Shown: positions 6,145-13,437 of the stretch, piece by piece
Layout: the number at the start of each line of letters is the position of its first letter
Numbering within the stretch: the stretch's first letter is position 1
Assembly (NCBI RefSeq): GCF_000331225.1
Contig: NZ_ANFY01000007.1
Coordinates: 62,001-126,000, forward strand
Length of the DNA: 64,000 nucleotides
Origin: Sandarakinorhabdus sp. AAP62
GTDB taxonomy: Bacteria > Pseudomonadota > Alphaproteobacteria > Sphingomonadales > Sphingomonadaceae
Reading direction: 5' to 3'
The notes under the pieces: model-generated
The model's input: the letters and a program-made list of their open reading frames with translations, nothing else
Databases searched by the model: none
Told to the model about the DNA's origin: nothing
Made by a program: the position numbers and the translations under genes

Positions 6145-8159
6145 CAGTGGTGATGCACGGCTGCAGGCGTGCCATCCGGCGACGCCACATTGGCGACCAC
6201 CAGCTTCTGCATCATGCCGCTGTTCATGTGATAGAGCAGGTGGCAGTGCAGCGGCCATTCGCCGGCTTCGTTGGCGGTGAGGATGATCGACTGGGTACGG
6301 CCCGGCGCCACCACGATCACGTTCTTTTCCGGCATCAGGCCGGCCGCCTGGCCGTTCTCCACCTCGAAGAACATGCCGTGCAGGTGCATCGGGTGGGCCA
6401 TCATCGTTTCATTGACGAAGGTGACGCGCACGCGCTCGCCAAATTTCACGTCGATGGGCGGGCCTTCGCCGAACTTCTTGCCATTCAGCGTCCAGATGTA
6501 ACGCTCCATATTGCCCTGCAGCCGCACGACGATCTCGCGCGTGGGGGCGGCGGCGTCGGCCTTCGGTTCCAGCGCCACCAGGTCGCGCATGGACAGTACA
6601 CGGCTGCCGTAAGGCGCACCGGTGGCCCAGCCGAAGACGCGGCCGCTACCATCGGTGTCGCCTTCCTTGCCCAGCACCGGCATGTGCATCATGCCCTGCA
6701 TCTTGCTGTGATCCATGCCCGCCATCGGGTCCTTGCCATAGCCATAGTCCACCACCGGGAAGGGCGTGCCGCCGGCCGGCTTCTCGGCCAGCGCCACTGC
6801 GCTGCCGGCACGCGGGCCGGCAGCCTTGGGTGTGCAGTGGCCCATCGCGGCGTGCTCGGGAGGGCAATCCGGATCAGCGGCCGCTGCAACGGCCGGCGCC
6901 TTGGGTGTGCAATGGCCCATCGCGGCATGTTCGGGCGGGCAATCCGGGTCAGCCGGCGCAGCAGCCGGCGCTTTGGGCGTGCAATGGCCCATGGCGGCAT
7001 GTTCGGGCGGGCAATCGGGGTCGCCCGCCACTGCGGCAACCGAGGTCGCGCCGGCCGGCGTGCAATGGCCCATGGCGGCATGTTCGGGCGCGCAGGGCTC
7101 GCCAGCCGCTGGCATCGAATGACCCATTTCGGCCAGCAGCAGCACCTGCTTCGGGCGCGGCGCCGGCGCGGCCACGGTCAGCGCCGGGTCGCTGGTCAGC
7201 CGGCCGAGCACGCTGGCACGGCGATCAAGCGATTCCACCCACAATGCGTGGGCACCGGCCGGCGGCTCCACGATCACGTCATAGGTTTCGGCGACGCCCA
7301 TGCGGAATTCATCCACCGTCACCGGCTGCACCGGGCGGCCATCGGCGGCAACGATGGTCATCGGCACGCCGGGTATGCGGATGTCCATGAAGCTCATGGC
7401 GCTGCCGTTGATGAAGCGCAGCCGGACGCGCTGGCCCGGCTGGAAGGCCAGGGTCGGCCCCGCGGCCGTCGGCTTGCCGTGCATCAAGAGCGCATAGCCG
7501 GTCACATCGGCGATGTCGGTCGCGTCCATGCGCATATCGCCCCAGGCCGCGCGTTCAGCCATCGTCGCCTTCATCCCGAACTTCTTCGCGTCGCGCACCA
7601 GTTCCGGCAGCGTGCGCTTGTTCCAGTTGTAATAGCCGCTGTCGCTCTTCAGATTCCTGAGGATGCGGCCCGGATCCTCGCGCGTGTGGTCAGAGAGCAG
7701 GATGACATGCTCGGCATCCGCCTTGATCGGATCCTCGCCCTTCGGCGCGATGATCAGCGCGCCATATTGGCCGGCCTGTTCATGGCCCTCGCTGTGGGCG
7801 TGATACCAATAGGTGCCGCTCTGCCGGATGCGGATGCGATAGGTGTAGGTGGTACCTGGCGCGATGCCATTGAAGCCATTGAAGCCCGGCGCGCCATCAT
7901 AGGCGCCATCGACCAGCAGGCCGTGCCAATGGATGGAGGTGCTGGCGCCCAGCTTGTTGGTGACTCGCACCACCGCCTCTTCGCCTTCCGTGAAGCGCAG
8001 GGTGGGGCCGGGCACGCTGCCATTGATGGCAATCACACTGTCGCTGCGGCCGGGCACGACCTGTTTCTGCTGGCGTTCCACCACCAGATCATAGGTGGCG
8101 GCCTGCGCCAGGGACGGCAGCAGCAGGCCGAGGATCAGGAAGAACAAGCGCATCATCAT
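6144..8159 (-). CDS. copA: copper-resistance multicopper oxidase CopA
   Basis: A 671-residue periplasmic multicopper oxidase expected to oxidise Cu(I) to Cu(II). Copper-ligand motifs are intact: SIHWHG near residue 76, YWYHAHSEGHEQ near 118, HPMHLHGMFFEVENG, and HCHLLYHMNSGMM, which holds the type 1 copper Cys, His and Met. Two oddities stand out. The signal peptide (MMMRLFFLILGLLLPSLAQA) has no twin arginine, although CopA proteins usually travel by Tat. Also, residues about 354-447 hold four copies of a PEHAAMGHCTP-type unit, each with two Cys, two His and one Met, placed between the cupredoxin domains and followed by MDHSKMQGMMHM. The gene overlaps the upstream stop by one base (TGATG). 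Confidence 0.95.
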   Translation of the reverse strand: MMMRLFFLILGLLLPSLAQAATYDLVVERQQKQVVPGRSDSVIAINGSVPGPTLRFTEGEEAVVRVTNKLGASTSIHWHGLLVDGAYDGAPGFNGFNGIAPGTTYTYRIRIRQSGTYWYHAHSEGHEQAGQYGALIIAPKGEDPIKADAEHVILLSDHTREDPGRILRNLKSDSGYYNWNKRTLPELVRDAKKFGMKATMAERAAWGDMRMDATDIADVTGYALLMHGKPTAAGPTLAFQPGQRVRLRFINGSAMSFMDIRIPGVPMTIVAADGRPVQPVTVDEFRMGVAETYDVIVEPPAGAHALWVESLDRRASVLGRLTSDPALTVAAPAPRPKQVLLLAEMGHSMPAAGEPCAPEHAAMGHCTPAGATSVAAVAGDPDCPPEHAAMGHCTPKAPAAAPADPDCPPEHAAMGHCTPKAPAVAAAADPDCPPEHAAMGHCTPKAAGPRAGSAVALAEKPAGGTPFPVVDYGYGKDPMAGMDHSKMQGMMHMPVLGKEGDTDGSGRVFGWATGAPYGSRVLSMRDLVALEPKADAAAPTREIVVRLQGNMERYIWTLNGKKFGEGPPIDVKFGERVRVTFVNETMMAHPMHLHGMFFEVENGQAAGLMPEKNVIVVAPGRTQSIILTANEAGEWPLHCHLLYHMNSGMMQKLVVANVASPDGTPAAVHHH
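6828..7105 (-). repeat. four tandem repeats coding Cys/His/Met copper-binding units in copA
   Basis: Four near-identical DNA units of about 45 bases recur at intervals of 69-87 bases and encode (P)DCPPEHAAMGHCTP, the first-translated copy reading EPCAPEHAAMGHCTP. Linkers are Ala/Pro-rich and differ in length. The conservation at DNA level indicates recent duplication. Confidence 0.9.
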
Positions 8160-8911
8160 CAGGCTCCATGCATCGCCAGCATCCAGAACGCCATGGCGAT
8201 CATCGTCACATTCTCCAGCAGCGACACAAAGCCCAGCGGCACATTGCTGCCGCCGCCAACACAGGCGCAGGTGAGCTCGCGCTTTTCGATATAGACCGCC
8301 TTGAACACCGATACGGCGCCAACCGTGCCGATGAACAGCGCGATGGCCGACGACAACCAGACCAGCTGGCCCGACAGCATCAGCACACCGGCCGCAGCTT
8401 CGGCCCAGGCATAGACATAGGCATAGGGCAGCCAGGCCCGCGCCAGCAGATCATAGCCGATGAAGCCGGTGACAAATCCTTCGATATCCTTCAGCTTCAG
8501 ATAGGCCAGCAGGCACATTGCCATCCCGACAAACCATTCGGCGGCGTGCAGCGTGAACGGCGTGCTCATCGTGGCCATGCTCAGGCCCAGCGCCATCGCA
8601 GCGGCCATGCCGAACAGCGCAATCACCGGGCGATAGCTGATCGCTTTCGGATCGTGCAGCTTCAGCCCCAGCCATTGGCGCAGATCATCATGGCCACCGA
8701 TGCGCTGGCCGGCGATCCACACTTGCGGGGTGGTCGTCACGCCATTGGCGGCCTTGAACGCCTCCACCTCCTCACGGCTGGTCAAAAGCCGCTCCTCGAA
8801 TTCATAGCCGTGGCTGCGCAGCAAGTGGCGGGCCCGCAGGCCCCACGGGCAGACATGATCGGGCAGAGCCATGCGCACCAGTCGGGCCGTGCGGGGAAGC
8901 TGTGCGTCCAT
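8159..8911 (-). CDS. glutaredoxin-like domain fused to a MauE/DoxX-like membrane domain
   Basis: A 250-residue fusion. Residues about 10-80 resemble glutaredoxin, with VCPWGLRA where CPxC would be (so a single Cys) and the cis-Pro region TTPQVWIAGQRIGGHDDL. The rest has about four or five hydrophobic helices and ends with TCACVGGGSNVPLGFVSLLEN, a Cys-containing signature of MauE-like methylamine-utilisation membrane proteins. I chose the ATG at 8911, which has AAAGG upstream; longer readings run into the promoter. It is the first gene after the MerR-type promoter and overlaps copA by one base. A redox or copper-delivery role for the copper oxidase is plausible but not shown. Confidence 0.8.
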   Translation of the reverse strand: MDAQLPRTARLVRMALPDHVCPWGLRARHLLRSHGYEFEERLLTSREEVEAFKAANGVTTTPQVWIAGQRIGGHDDLRQWLGLKLHDPKAISYRPVIALFGMAAAMALGLSMATMSTPFTLHAAEWFVGMAMCLLAYLKLKDIEGFVTGFIGYDLLARAWLPYAYVYAWAEAAAGVLMLSGQLVWLSSAIALFIGTVGAVSVFKAVYIEKRELTCACVGGGSNVPLGFVSLLENVTMIAMAFWMLAMHGA

Positions 8912-8945
8912 CGGAATCATCCTTTGCGAATCAGTGATGGAAGCG

Positions 8946-8976
8946 TCATAACCTCCGTACTGTGATACGGAGTCAA
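8946..8976 (-). promoter_or_regulatory. MerR-type promoter and operator for the glutaredoxin-copA-copB operon
   Basis: On the minus strand TTGACT (8971-8976) and TTATGA (8946-8951) are separated by 19 bp, the over-long spacer that MerR-family activators correct by distorting DNA. The spacer holds the palindrome CTCCGTACTGTGATACGGAG at 8953-8972. The regulator gene starts 8 bases away on the other strand. Confidence 0.92.
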
Positions 8977-8979
8977 GCG

Positions 8980-9378
8980 ATGCCATTCCTCACCATTGCT
9001 CGTCTCGCCGCCAGTGCCGGCGTCGGCGTTGAAACCGTGCGCTTCTACCAGCGCAAGGGCCTGTTGCCGGTGCCGGCCAGCAGCGGTGCTGTCCGCCATT
9101 ATGATGAAGCCGACGTGCAGCGCCTGCGCTTCATTCGCGCCGCCCAGCGTGCCGGTTTCAGCCTGAAGGAAATTTCCGAACTGCTGGCGCTCGATGCCAG
9201 CGACGATCGCGCCCGCGTGCAGGCCCTCACCCGCACGCGGCTGGCCGCGCTGGATGCCGAAATGGCCGAACTCGCCGCCGCCCGCGCCATGCTGTCCGGC
9301 CTGCTTGATGAGTGCACCAGCGGCAAGGCCGGCCCCTGCCCCATCATCGCCACCTTCACGGACAACGCCTGTCATTGA
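8980..9378 (+). CDS. MerR-family metal-responsive regulator of the copper genes
   Basis: A 132-residue MerR-family activator. The winged helix begins FLTIARLAASAGVGVETVRFYQRKGLL and continues with AVRHYDEADVQRLRFIRAAQRAGFSLKEI; a dimerisation helix follows, then CTSGKAGPCPIIATF, with two Cys likely to bind metal, and a further Cys near the end. The layout recalls mercury MerR, but the first Cys of that family's site is missing (DASDDR in its place), so another metal is likely; the neighbours point to copper. The ATG at 8980 gives the normal family N-terminus. The operator lies directly beside it, and a second copy precedes copC. Confidence 0.88.
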   Translation: MPFLTIARLAASAGVGVETVRFYQRKGLLPVPASSGAVRHYDEADVQRLRFIRAAQRAGFSLKEISELLALDASDDRARVQALTRTRLAALDAEMAELAAARAMLSGLLDECTSGKAGPCPIIATFTDNACH

Positions 9379-9382
9379 CTAG

Positions 9383-10189
9383 TCAGCCGCCCGCCGGATC
9401 AAGCTGCCCGGCCACCGCGACCGCCGCGAAGATACCGAGCAGCAGCACCATTTCCAGCGCCAGGCTAGTACGCAGGCGGGCGGCAGCGCCAGGCTTCCCA
9501 TCGGCATAAGCAGGCACCAACCGCGTGCGGTGACGCCACGCCAGCGCCAGCGTGCCGGCAAACAGCAGCAGCTTGGCAGCGATCAGCCAGGCCCATGGCG
9601 CGCCAACAAGCTGTGGCCACCCCGCCTCGCCGGCCAAGCCAATGATGGCCAAGCCGCCGGTTGCGACCAGCAAGGCGACGATCAGCGCACCGGGCCGGGC
9701 AAAGGCGGCGGCGCGGGCGGCGGTGTCGGCCTCGCCACGCCTGACACCCAGCCACAGCGAAGCCACCGCTCCGATCCAGGCGCCGGCGGCGAGCAGATGC
9801 GCGATGCCAGCCCCAAGGCGTGGCAACGGGGCCGCGCCGGCATGGCCGGTCCACGCCAGGCTGGCGAGCGCCGCGGCGGCAAGGATGCGCGACGGCCAGC
9901 GCCAGCGCGAGGCGACGACGAGCACCAGCAACAGCAGTGCCCGCGCCGCAAAGGCCGGGCCAATCGCCGGCATCGACAGGGCCGTCACCAGCGCGTCCAG
10001 CGACAGTTCTGCCAGCGGCACTTCAAACATCTGGGCGGTAAGGACGGCAAACCAGCCGAGATTGGCCGTGAAACCGGCCGCAGCCAGCGCCGCCAGCAAG
10101 CGGCGATGATGCGCGCCGAACAGGCCGATGCCGAACGCCAGCCCGACAGCCGCAAACAGCGCCAATCGGGCGACGCCCAGTGCGATCAT
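9383..10189 (-). CDS. copD: copper resistance protein D (inner-membrane)
   Basis: A 268-residue multi-pass membrane protein of the CopD family, thought to move copper across the inner membrane together with CopC. Hydrophobic helices alternate along the sequence, with GHAGAAPLPRLGAGIAHLLAAG, a conserved CopD segment with His residues in membrane context, in the middle. I start it at the ATG at 10189, one base after the copC stop, giving MIALGVARLALFAAVGLAFG; the longer reading overlaps copC. It ends close to the merR stop on the opposite strand. It is the second gene of the copCD operon. Confidence 0.85.
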   Translation of the reverse strand: MIALGVARLALFAAVGLAFGIGLFGAHHRRLLAALAAAGFTANLGWFAVLTAQMFEVPLAELSLDALVTALSMPAIGPAFAARALLLLVLVVASRWRWPSRILAAAALASLAWTGHAGAAPLPRLGAGIAHLLAAGAWIGAVASLWLGVRRGEADTAARAAAFARPGALIVALLVATGGLAIIGLAGEAGWPQLVGAPWAWLIAAKLLLFAGTLALAWRHRTRLVPAYADGKPGAAARLRTSLALEMVLLLGIFAAVAVAGQLDPAGG

Positions 10190-10190
10190 G

Positions 10191-10568
10191 TCAGCGGATG
10201 GAGAACTGATACTTGCCCGACACCTTGTGCGTGTCGGCACCGACCGATTTCCATTCAACGCTATAAATGCCGGCCGGCAGCGGGCGCGCCAGCACAAGCG
10301 CCAGGCTACGGTTGTCGGGCGCGAAACGCAGCGTGCCGGCGATCGGGTGCGCCGTCTTGCCCATCATGTGCGCCACTGTCACGCTGGTCATCGCAGGCAC
10401 CATCGCTTCGCTGAAGCTGAGGTCGAGCTTGGCGGTCGGGCTGGCCGTGGCGTCGGCGGCCGGGGTGGCGCTGACCAGCTTGGGATGCGCCAGCGCCGGC
10501 CGGGCAGGCAGCAGCGCCAGCGCCAGCCCGGCGGTGACGGCGTGGCGGCGGAACAGGGAGGCGGTCAT
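10191..10568 (-). CDS. copC: periplasmic copper-binding protein CopC
   Basis: A 125-residue precursor. After a signal peptide ending PALA the mature chain begins HPKLVSATPAADA, so the N-terminal His needed for the CopC Cu(II) site is present, and the later VGADTHKVSGKYQF supplies the paired Asp and His. The core SFSEAMVPAMTSV is also typical. Several ATGs are clustered; 10568 has GAGAGGA about 9 bases upstream, and 10574 is an alternative. The gene follows the second MerR-type promoter and is coupled to copD. Confidence 0.9.
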   Translation of the reverse strand: MTASLFRRHAVTAGLALALLPARPALAHPKLVSATPAADATASPTAKLDLSFSEAMVPAMTSVTVAHMMGKTAHPIAGTLRFAPDNRSLALVLARPLPAGIYSVEWKSVGADTHKVSGKYQFSIR

Positions 10569-10608
10569 TGGCATCATTCCTCTCGCGGTCGAATCGCCGC
10601 TGCACATG

Positions 10609-10639
10609 GCATAGCCTCTGTATCATAGTACGGAGTCAA
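10609..10639 (-). promoter_or_regulatory. second MerR-type promoter and operator, driving copCD
   Basis: On the minus strand TTGACT (10634-10639) and CTATGC (10609-10614) flank a 19-bp spacer. The palindrome CTCTGTATCATAGTACGGAG at 10616-10635 matches the operator at 8953-8972 in its outer arms. The TTGACTCCGTA start is identical at both sites, so the same regulator most likely acts on both. Confidence 0.88.
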
Positions 10640-10711
10640 GCCGGACATCCGCACCTTGCCTCCCTGCGCATTGCCCCTTGCCCGGCGCGCCCGGCTGACG
10701 GATGAAGCCGC

Positions 10712-11842
10712 ATGACCCCAACGCCATCCTCCGCCAAACTGCCCGTCCCGCTCTCCCGCATCGGCCTTGCCGTTGCACTTGCGACGCTGGCCCTGCCGCT
10801 GCTGGCCATGCTGCAGCTGCGCGGCGTTGCGGCGCCGGCGCCGTTGGCGCTGTTGGGCGGGCCGCTGCTGGCGGTAGGCCTGATGGGCATGGGCATGATC
10901 GTCGCCGCCGCAGCCGGGCGGCTGTGGATCGGGCTGGCGCTGGCACTGCTCACCGGGCTCGGCCTGATCCAGCTGGCGCGCACTCTGGGCATGCCGGCCC
11001 TGCCGCACCCGTTTTCAACCGGGCTGGCGGTGATCATTGCCAGCGTCAGTTTCGCCGCGCGGGGGCAGCTGTTTGCCCGGGCGCTGGCCGCGCGCGGCTG
11101 GCTGATGGCGCTGTTCGTGGTCAGCGGCGAGGCCGCCATACTGATCACGTCCCTCACCCTGCCCACGCTGCTTCCGGCCTGGCTGCTCACCCTGCTGCCA
11201 GCACAATGGGCCAGCACGGCCATCCAGACGGCGCTCACCGGCACCGGCACACGTGCCGCCAGTTCCGCCCTGATCGCACTGGTCGGTACCGCCGCCACCA
11301 CGCTGCTGGTTGCCCGCCTGCTGCCGCGCCGCTGGCCCTATCTCATCATGTTCTCAGCCTGGCTGGGCCTCTCGGCCCTTGTCTGGTACCAGCCCGGCCC
11401 GCCGCCCCCGCGCGCCGATCTGGCCATCGCCGCGGCCCCTGCCGGCCCGATTGCGCCGATGGCAACAACGCCGCCTGATGCCGCCACCGCCAGCGCGCTG
11501 GACCGGGTGAAGCGCCAAATCGCCAAATGGCCCGCCGCCGCCGAGGCAGACCCGATGCAGCGCGCCCGCAACCTGCTGCTCATCGCCGCCGTGCCGGACC
11601 TGTACGACACGGAGCCGCTGCAATCCCACCTGCCAGCGCTGGTCGCCGCCGAACTCAAGGCCCGCCTGCCCGCCAACCAGCGCCAGGCCATCCTCGTCGC
11701 CATCGCCGCCCATCCCGAAGCCGGCACCGTGGCAGCGCGCGAAACCCTGCCTGTGCTGGGCCTGCCCGCCAATTTGGGCGACGAGGCGCCGGTGCGCAGC
11801 CGCATGGCAGTTTATGCAGCCCGGTTGGCCCAGCAGCCCTGA
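10712..11842 (+). CDS. polytopic membrane protein of unknown function
   Basis: A 376-residue protein that I do not recognise. The first 230 residues have about six or seven hydrophobic helices rich in Ala, Leu and Gly; then comes a Pro/Ala linker (QPGPPPPRADLAIAAAPAGP) and a soluble, helical C-terminal part of about 120 residues (ALDRVKRQIAKWPAAAEADP onwards). There is no Cys pair, His-rich loop or other metal motif, so its place beside the copper genes may be accidental. It diverges from copC, and its start lies about 75 bases from the copCD promoter. The start codon has no strong ribosome site. Confidence 0.65.
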   Translation: MTPTPSSAKLPVPLSRIGLAVALATLALPLLAMLQLRGVAAPAPLALLGGPLLAVGLMGMGMIVAAAAGRLWIGLALALLTGLGLIQLARTLGMPALPHPFSTGLAVIIASVSFAARGQLFARALAARGWLMALFVVSGEAAILITSLTLPTLLPAWLLTLLPAQWASTAIQTALTGTGTRAASSALIALVGTAATTLLVARLLPRRWPYLIMFSAWLGLSALVWYQPGPPPPRADLAIAAAPAGPIAPMATTPPDAATASALDRVKRQIAKWPAAAEADPMQRARNLLLIAAVPDLYDTEPLQSHLPALVAAELKARLPANQRQAILVAIAAHPEAGTVAARETLPVLGLPANLGDEAPVRSRMAVYAARLAQQP

Positions 11843-11979
11843 TCCGCCAGGCTGCGATGATGGGCCTGCGCAGAGCGCGCAATACCAGTTTTTGGCACAG
11901 TGGTGGTTTTGCCCGGCGCGCCCATTCGGAAATTCTGTAATCTCACTTCTTGTCGGGATTGGGCCTGGGGAGTGACACC

Positions 11980-12591
11980 ATGGATTGGCGGACTATCATT
12001 GCAGGCATGATGCTGGCGGCCGCCGCTGCGGCAGCCCCGGCCAACGCCGCCGGCGACAACCCGCCCAAGGCCGCGCAACCGGCGCCGTGGCTGCCCGCCA
12101 GCTTCACGCCGCCCGTGCTGGCCAAGGCAACCGGATTCAAGCTGGTTCCGCTTGGCCCGGCCTTGGTGAAGATCGACTACGATGCCTACATGGCCTCCAT
12201 CGAACATCTGCAGAAGAGCTTCACCCGCAGCACGGATTGGCCCCACAAGAACCTCACCGCCGCCGACGCCATGGCCGACATGGAGAACGAAGCGGCCCGT
12301 TTCCGGAAACGTGAATCCTTCGCCTATGGCGTGCTCACCCCGGATGGTCGCCGTGAACGCGGCAGCGTCTATGTCTCGCCCAGCACTGTCGCCGGCTATG
12401 ATGCCGTGGTGCGGCTGTGGGTGACCAAGGCCGAGTTTGACGCCGGCTTTGACGCTGAACTTTATGCCTGGGTGCAGAACTGGGTGCGCACCAAATGGCC
12501 CTTCGCCAGAGTCGCCTACCCAGGCCGTGCCATCGATTGGACGACATGGGATGCACTGGTGGCGGCTTCGAAGAAGAACGGCAAGGCGTAA
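11980..12591 (+). CDS. secreted protein of unknown function
   Basis: A 203-residue exported protein with a signal peptide (MDWRTIIAGMMLAAAAAAAPANA). The mature part contains HLQKSFTRSTDWPHKNLT, FAYGVLTPDGRRERGSVYV and a C-terminal AELYAWVQNWVRTKWPF. The 'YGVLTPDG...GSVYVSP' run resembles the central strands of GNAT-like folds, but no acetyl-CoA loop is visible, so catalysis cannot be claimed. The start at 11980 has GGGGAG 7 bases upstream. It stands alone and ends at a large palindrome that probably terminates transcription from both sides. Confidence 0.7.
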   Translation: MDWRTIIAGMMLAAAAAAAPANAAGDNPPKAAQPAPWLPASFTPPVLAKATGFKLVPLGPALVKIDYDAYMASIEHLQKSFTRSTDWPHKNLTAADAMADMENEAARFRKRESFAYGVLTPDGRRERGSVYVSPSTVAGYDAVVRLWVTKAEFDAGFDAELYAWVQNWVRTKWPFARVAYPGRAIDWTTWDALVAASKKNGKA

Positions 12592-12593
12592 CA

Positions 12594-12636
12594 GGCCTCC
12601 GGCGGGCAGGGCCTCAGGCCCTGCCCGCCGGAGGCC
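12594..12636. repeat. 43-base perfect palindrome, likely bidirectional terminator or REP-like element
   Basis: Two 21-base perfectly complementary arms (12594-12614 and 12616-12636) are separated by one base. It lies between convergent genes, where a two-way terminator is expected, but there is no T-run on either side. Its core GCCTCCGGCGGGCAGGG (12595-12611) recurs exactly at 30437-30453, which suggests a dispersed repeat family. Confidence 0.85.
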
Positions 12637-12645
12637 CCTACGTCT

Positions 12646-13416
12646 TCAACGCGAAACGCGCAGCAACACCATCAACCCCGGCGGCAACGGATCGGGGACT
12701 GCTTCCAACCGCACCGCATCGCGGCGGGCGCGGTCGATGACGGCAGGAGCCACGGGGCCTTCCACCAGCAGTGCGTCGCAGCGAGCCAGCGCATTCAGCT
12801 GGTTGAGGGTAAGGTCGCCGGGGTCGAAGCTGGCGACGTCAATTACCAGCAACTGGCGCGAGGCGCCGGAGGCGCCTTCGACCACCTGTGACACGGCGGC
12901 TTCCGGTTCAGACTGCGCCGCAAAGGGATCAAGCGGGCCGCCTTGCGCCAGCGCGCGTTCCCACAGGCGGCGGCGATCATTCGGTGTTGGGTGTTTGGCA
13001 CTCACTGCGTCGCGGGCGGCGAGGATGGCGCGGGCCAGTGGGCCGAGGCTGGCCGGCAGCAGCGCTTCCAGCCGCGTGCGCAAGGCGCGGGCGAGGCTGG
13101 CAGAGGCGCCGGCGGTGGAAATGGCGACGACGACGGGGGAGCGATCGATGATGGCGCCCATCAGGAAATCCGACATGGCGGGCTTGTCCACCACATTCAC
13201 CAGCAGGCCCCGCGCGCGCAGGCGGGTAGCGGCGGCGTGGGCCTGTGCATCGTCTTCGAGGGCGACGAAAGCCAGCACGGCATTGGCCGCATCTTCACCC
13301 GCCAGTTCACCGCCGGCGGCGCGGACGAGGCGGGCCTTGGCTTCCGCAGGTTCACCGTCGCCAACGAGGATGACCTGGCGGCCGACAAGGTTCACGAAGA
13401 TCGGCAGTTGTTGCAT
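12646..13416 (-). CDS. siroheme synthase-like protein (precorrin-2 dehydrogenase/ferrochelatase part)
   Basis: A 256-residue protein like the N-terminal half of CysG. It has the NAD-binding start PIFVNLVGRQVILVGDGEPA, then VVDKPAMSDFLMGAIIDRSPVVVAISTAGASASLARALR, the dimerisation/active-site block; this half oxidises precorrin-2 and inserts iron. After residue about 190 only a short stretch recalls the start of the methyltransferase half (VIDVASFDPGDLTLNQLNALARCDALLVEG), lacking the rest of that domain. It starts 21 bases after the flavoprotein stop and may be co-transcribed with the polyketide operon. It may be a real short form or a decayed CysG. Confidence 0.82.
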   Translation of the reverse strand: MQQLPIFVNLVGRQVILVGDGEPAEAKARLVRAAGGELAGEDAANAVLAFVALEDDAQAHAAATRLRARGLLVNVVDKPAMSDFLMGAIIDRSPVVVAISTAGASASLARALRTRLEALLPASLGPLARAILAARDAVSAKHPTPNDRRRLWERALAQGGPLDPFAAQSEPEAAVSQVVEGASGASRQLLVIDVASFDPGDLTLNQLNALARCDALLVEGPVAPAVIDRARRDAVRLEAVPDPLPPGLMVLLRVSR

Positions 13417-13437
13417 GGCGCGCCTGTGCCCTTCGCT

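Noticed and set aside
6828-7105. Regular repeats that could suggest a CRISPR array
   Set aside because: The units lie in frame within copA, code for metal-binding motifs and have coding linkers of variable length; there is no cas gene or leader.
6147-8294. 715-codon open frame antisense to copA
   Set aside because: It is the GC-driven shadow of copA. The minus strand has all copper-ligand motifs, a signal peptide and coupled starts; the plus frame is His/Gly/Arg-rich with no recognisable content.
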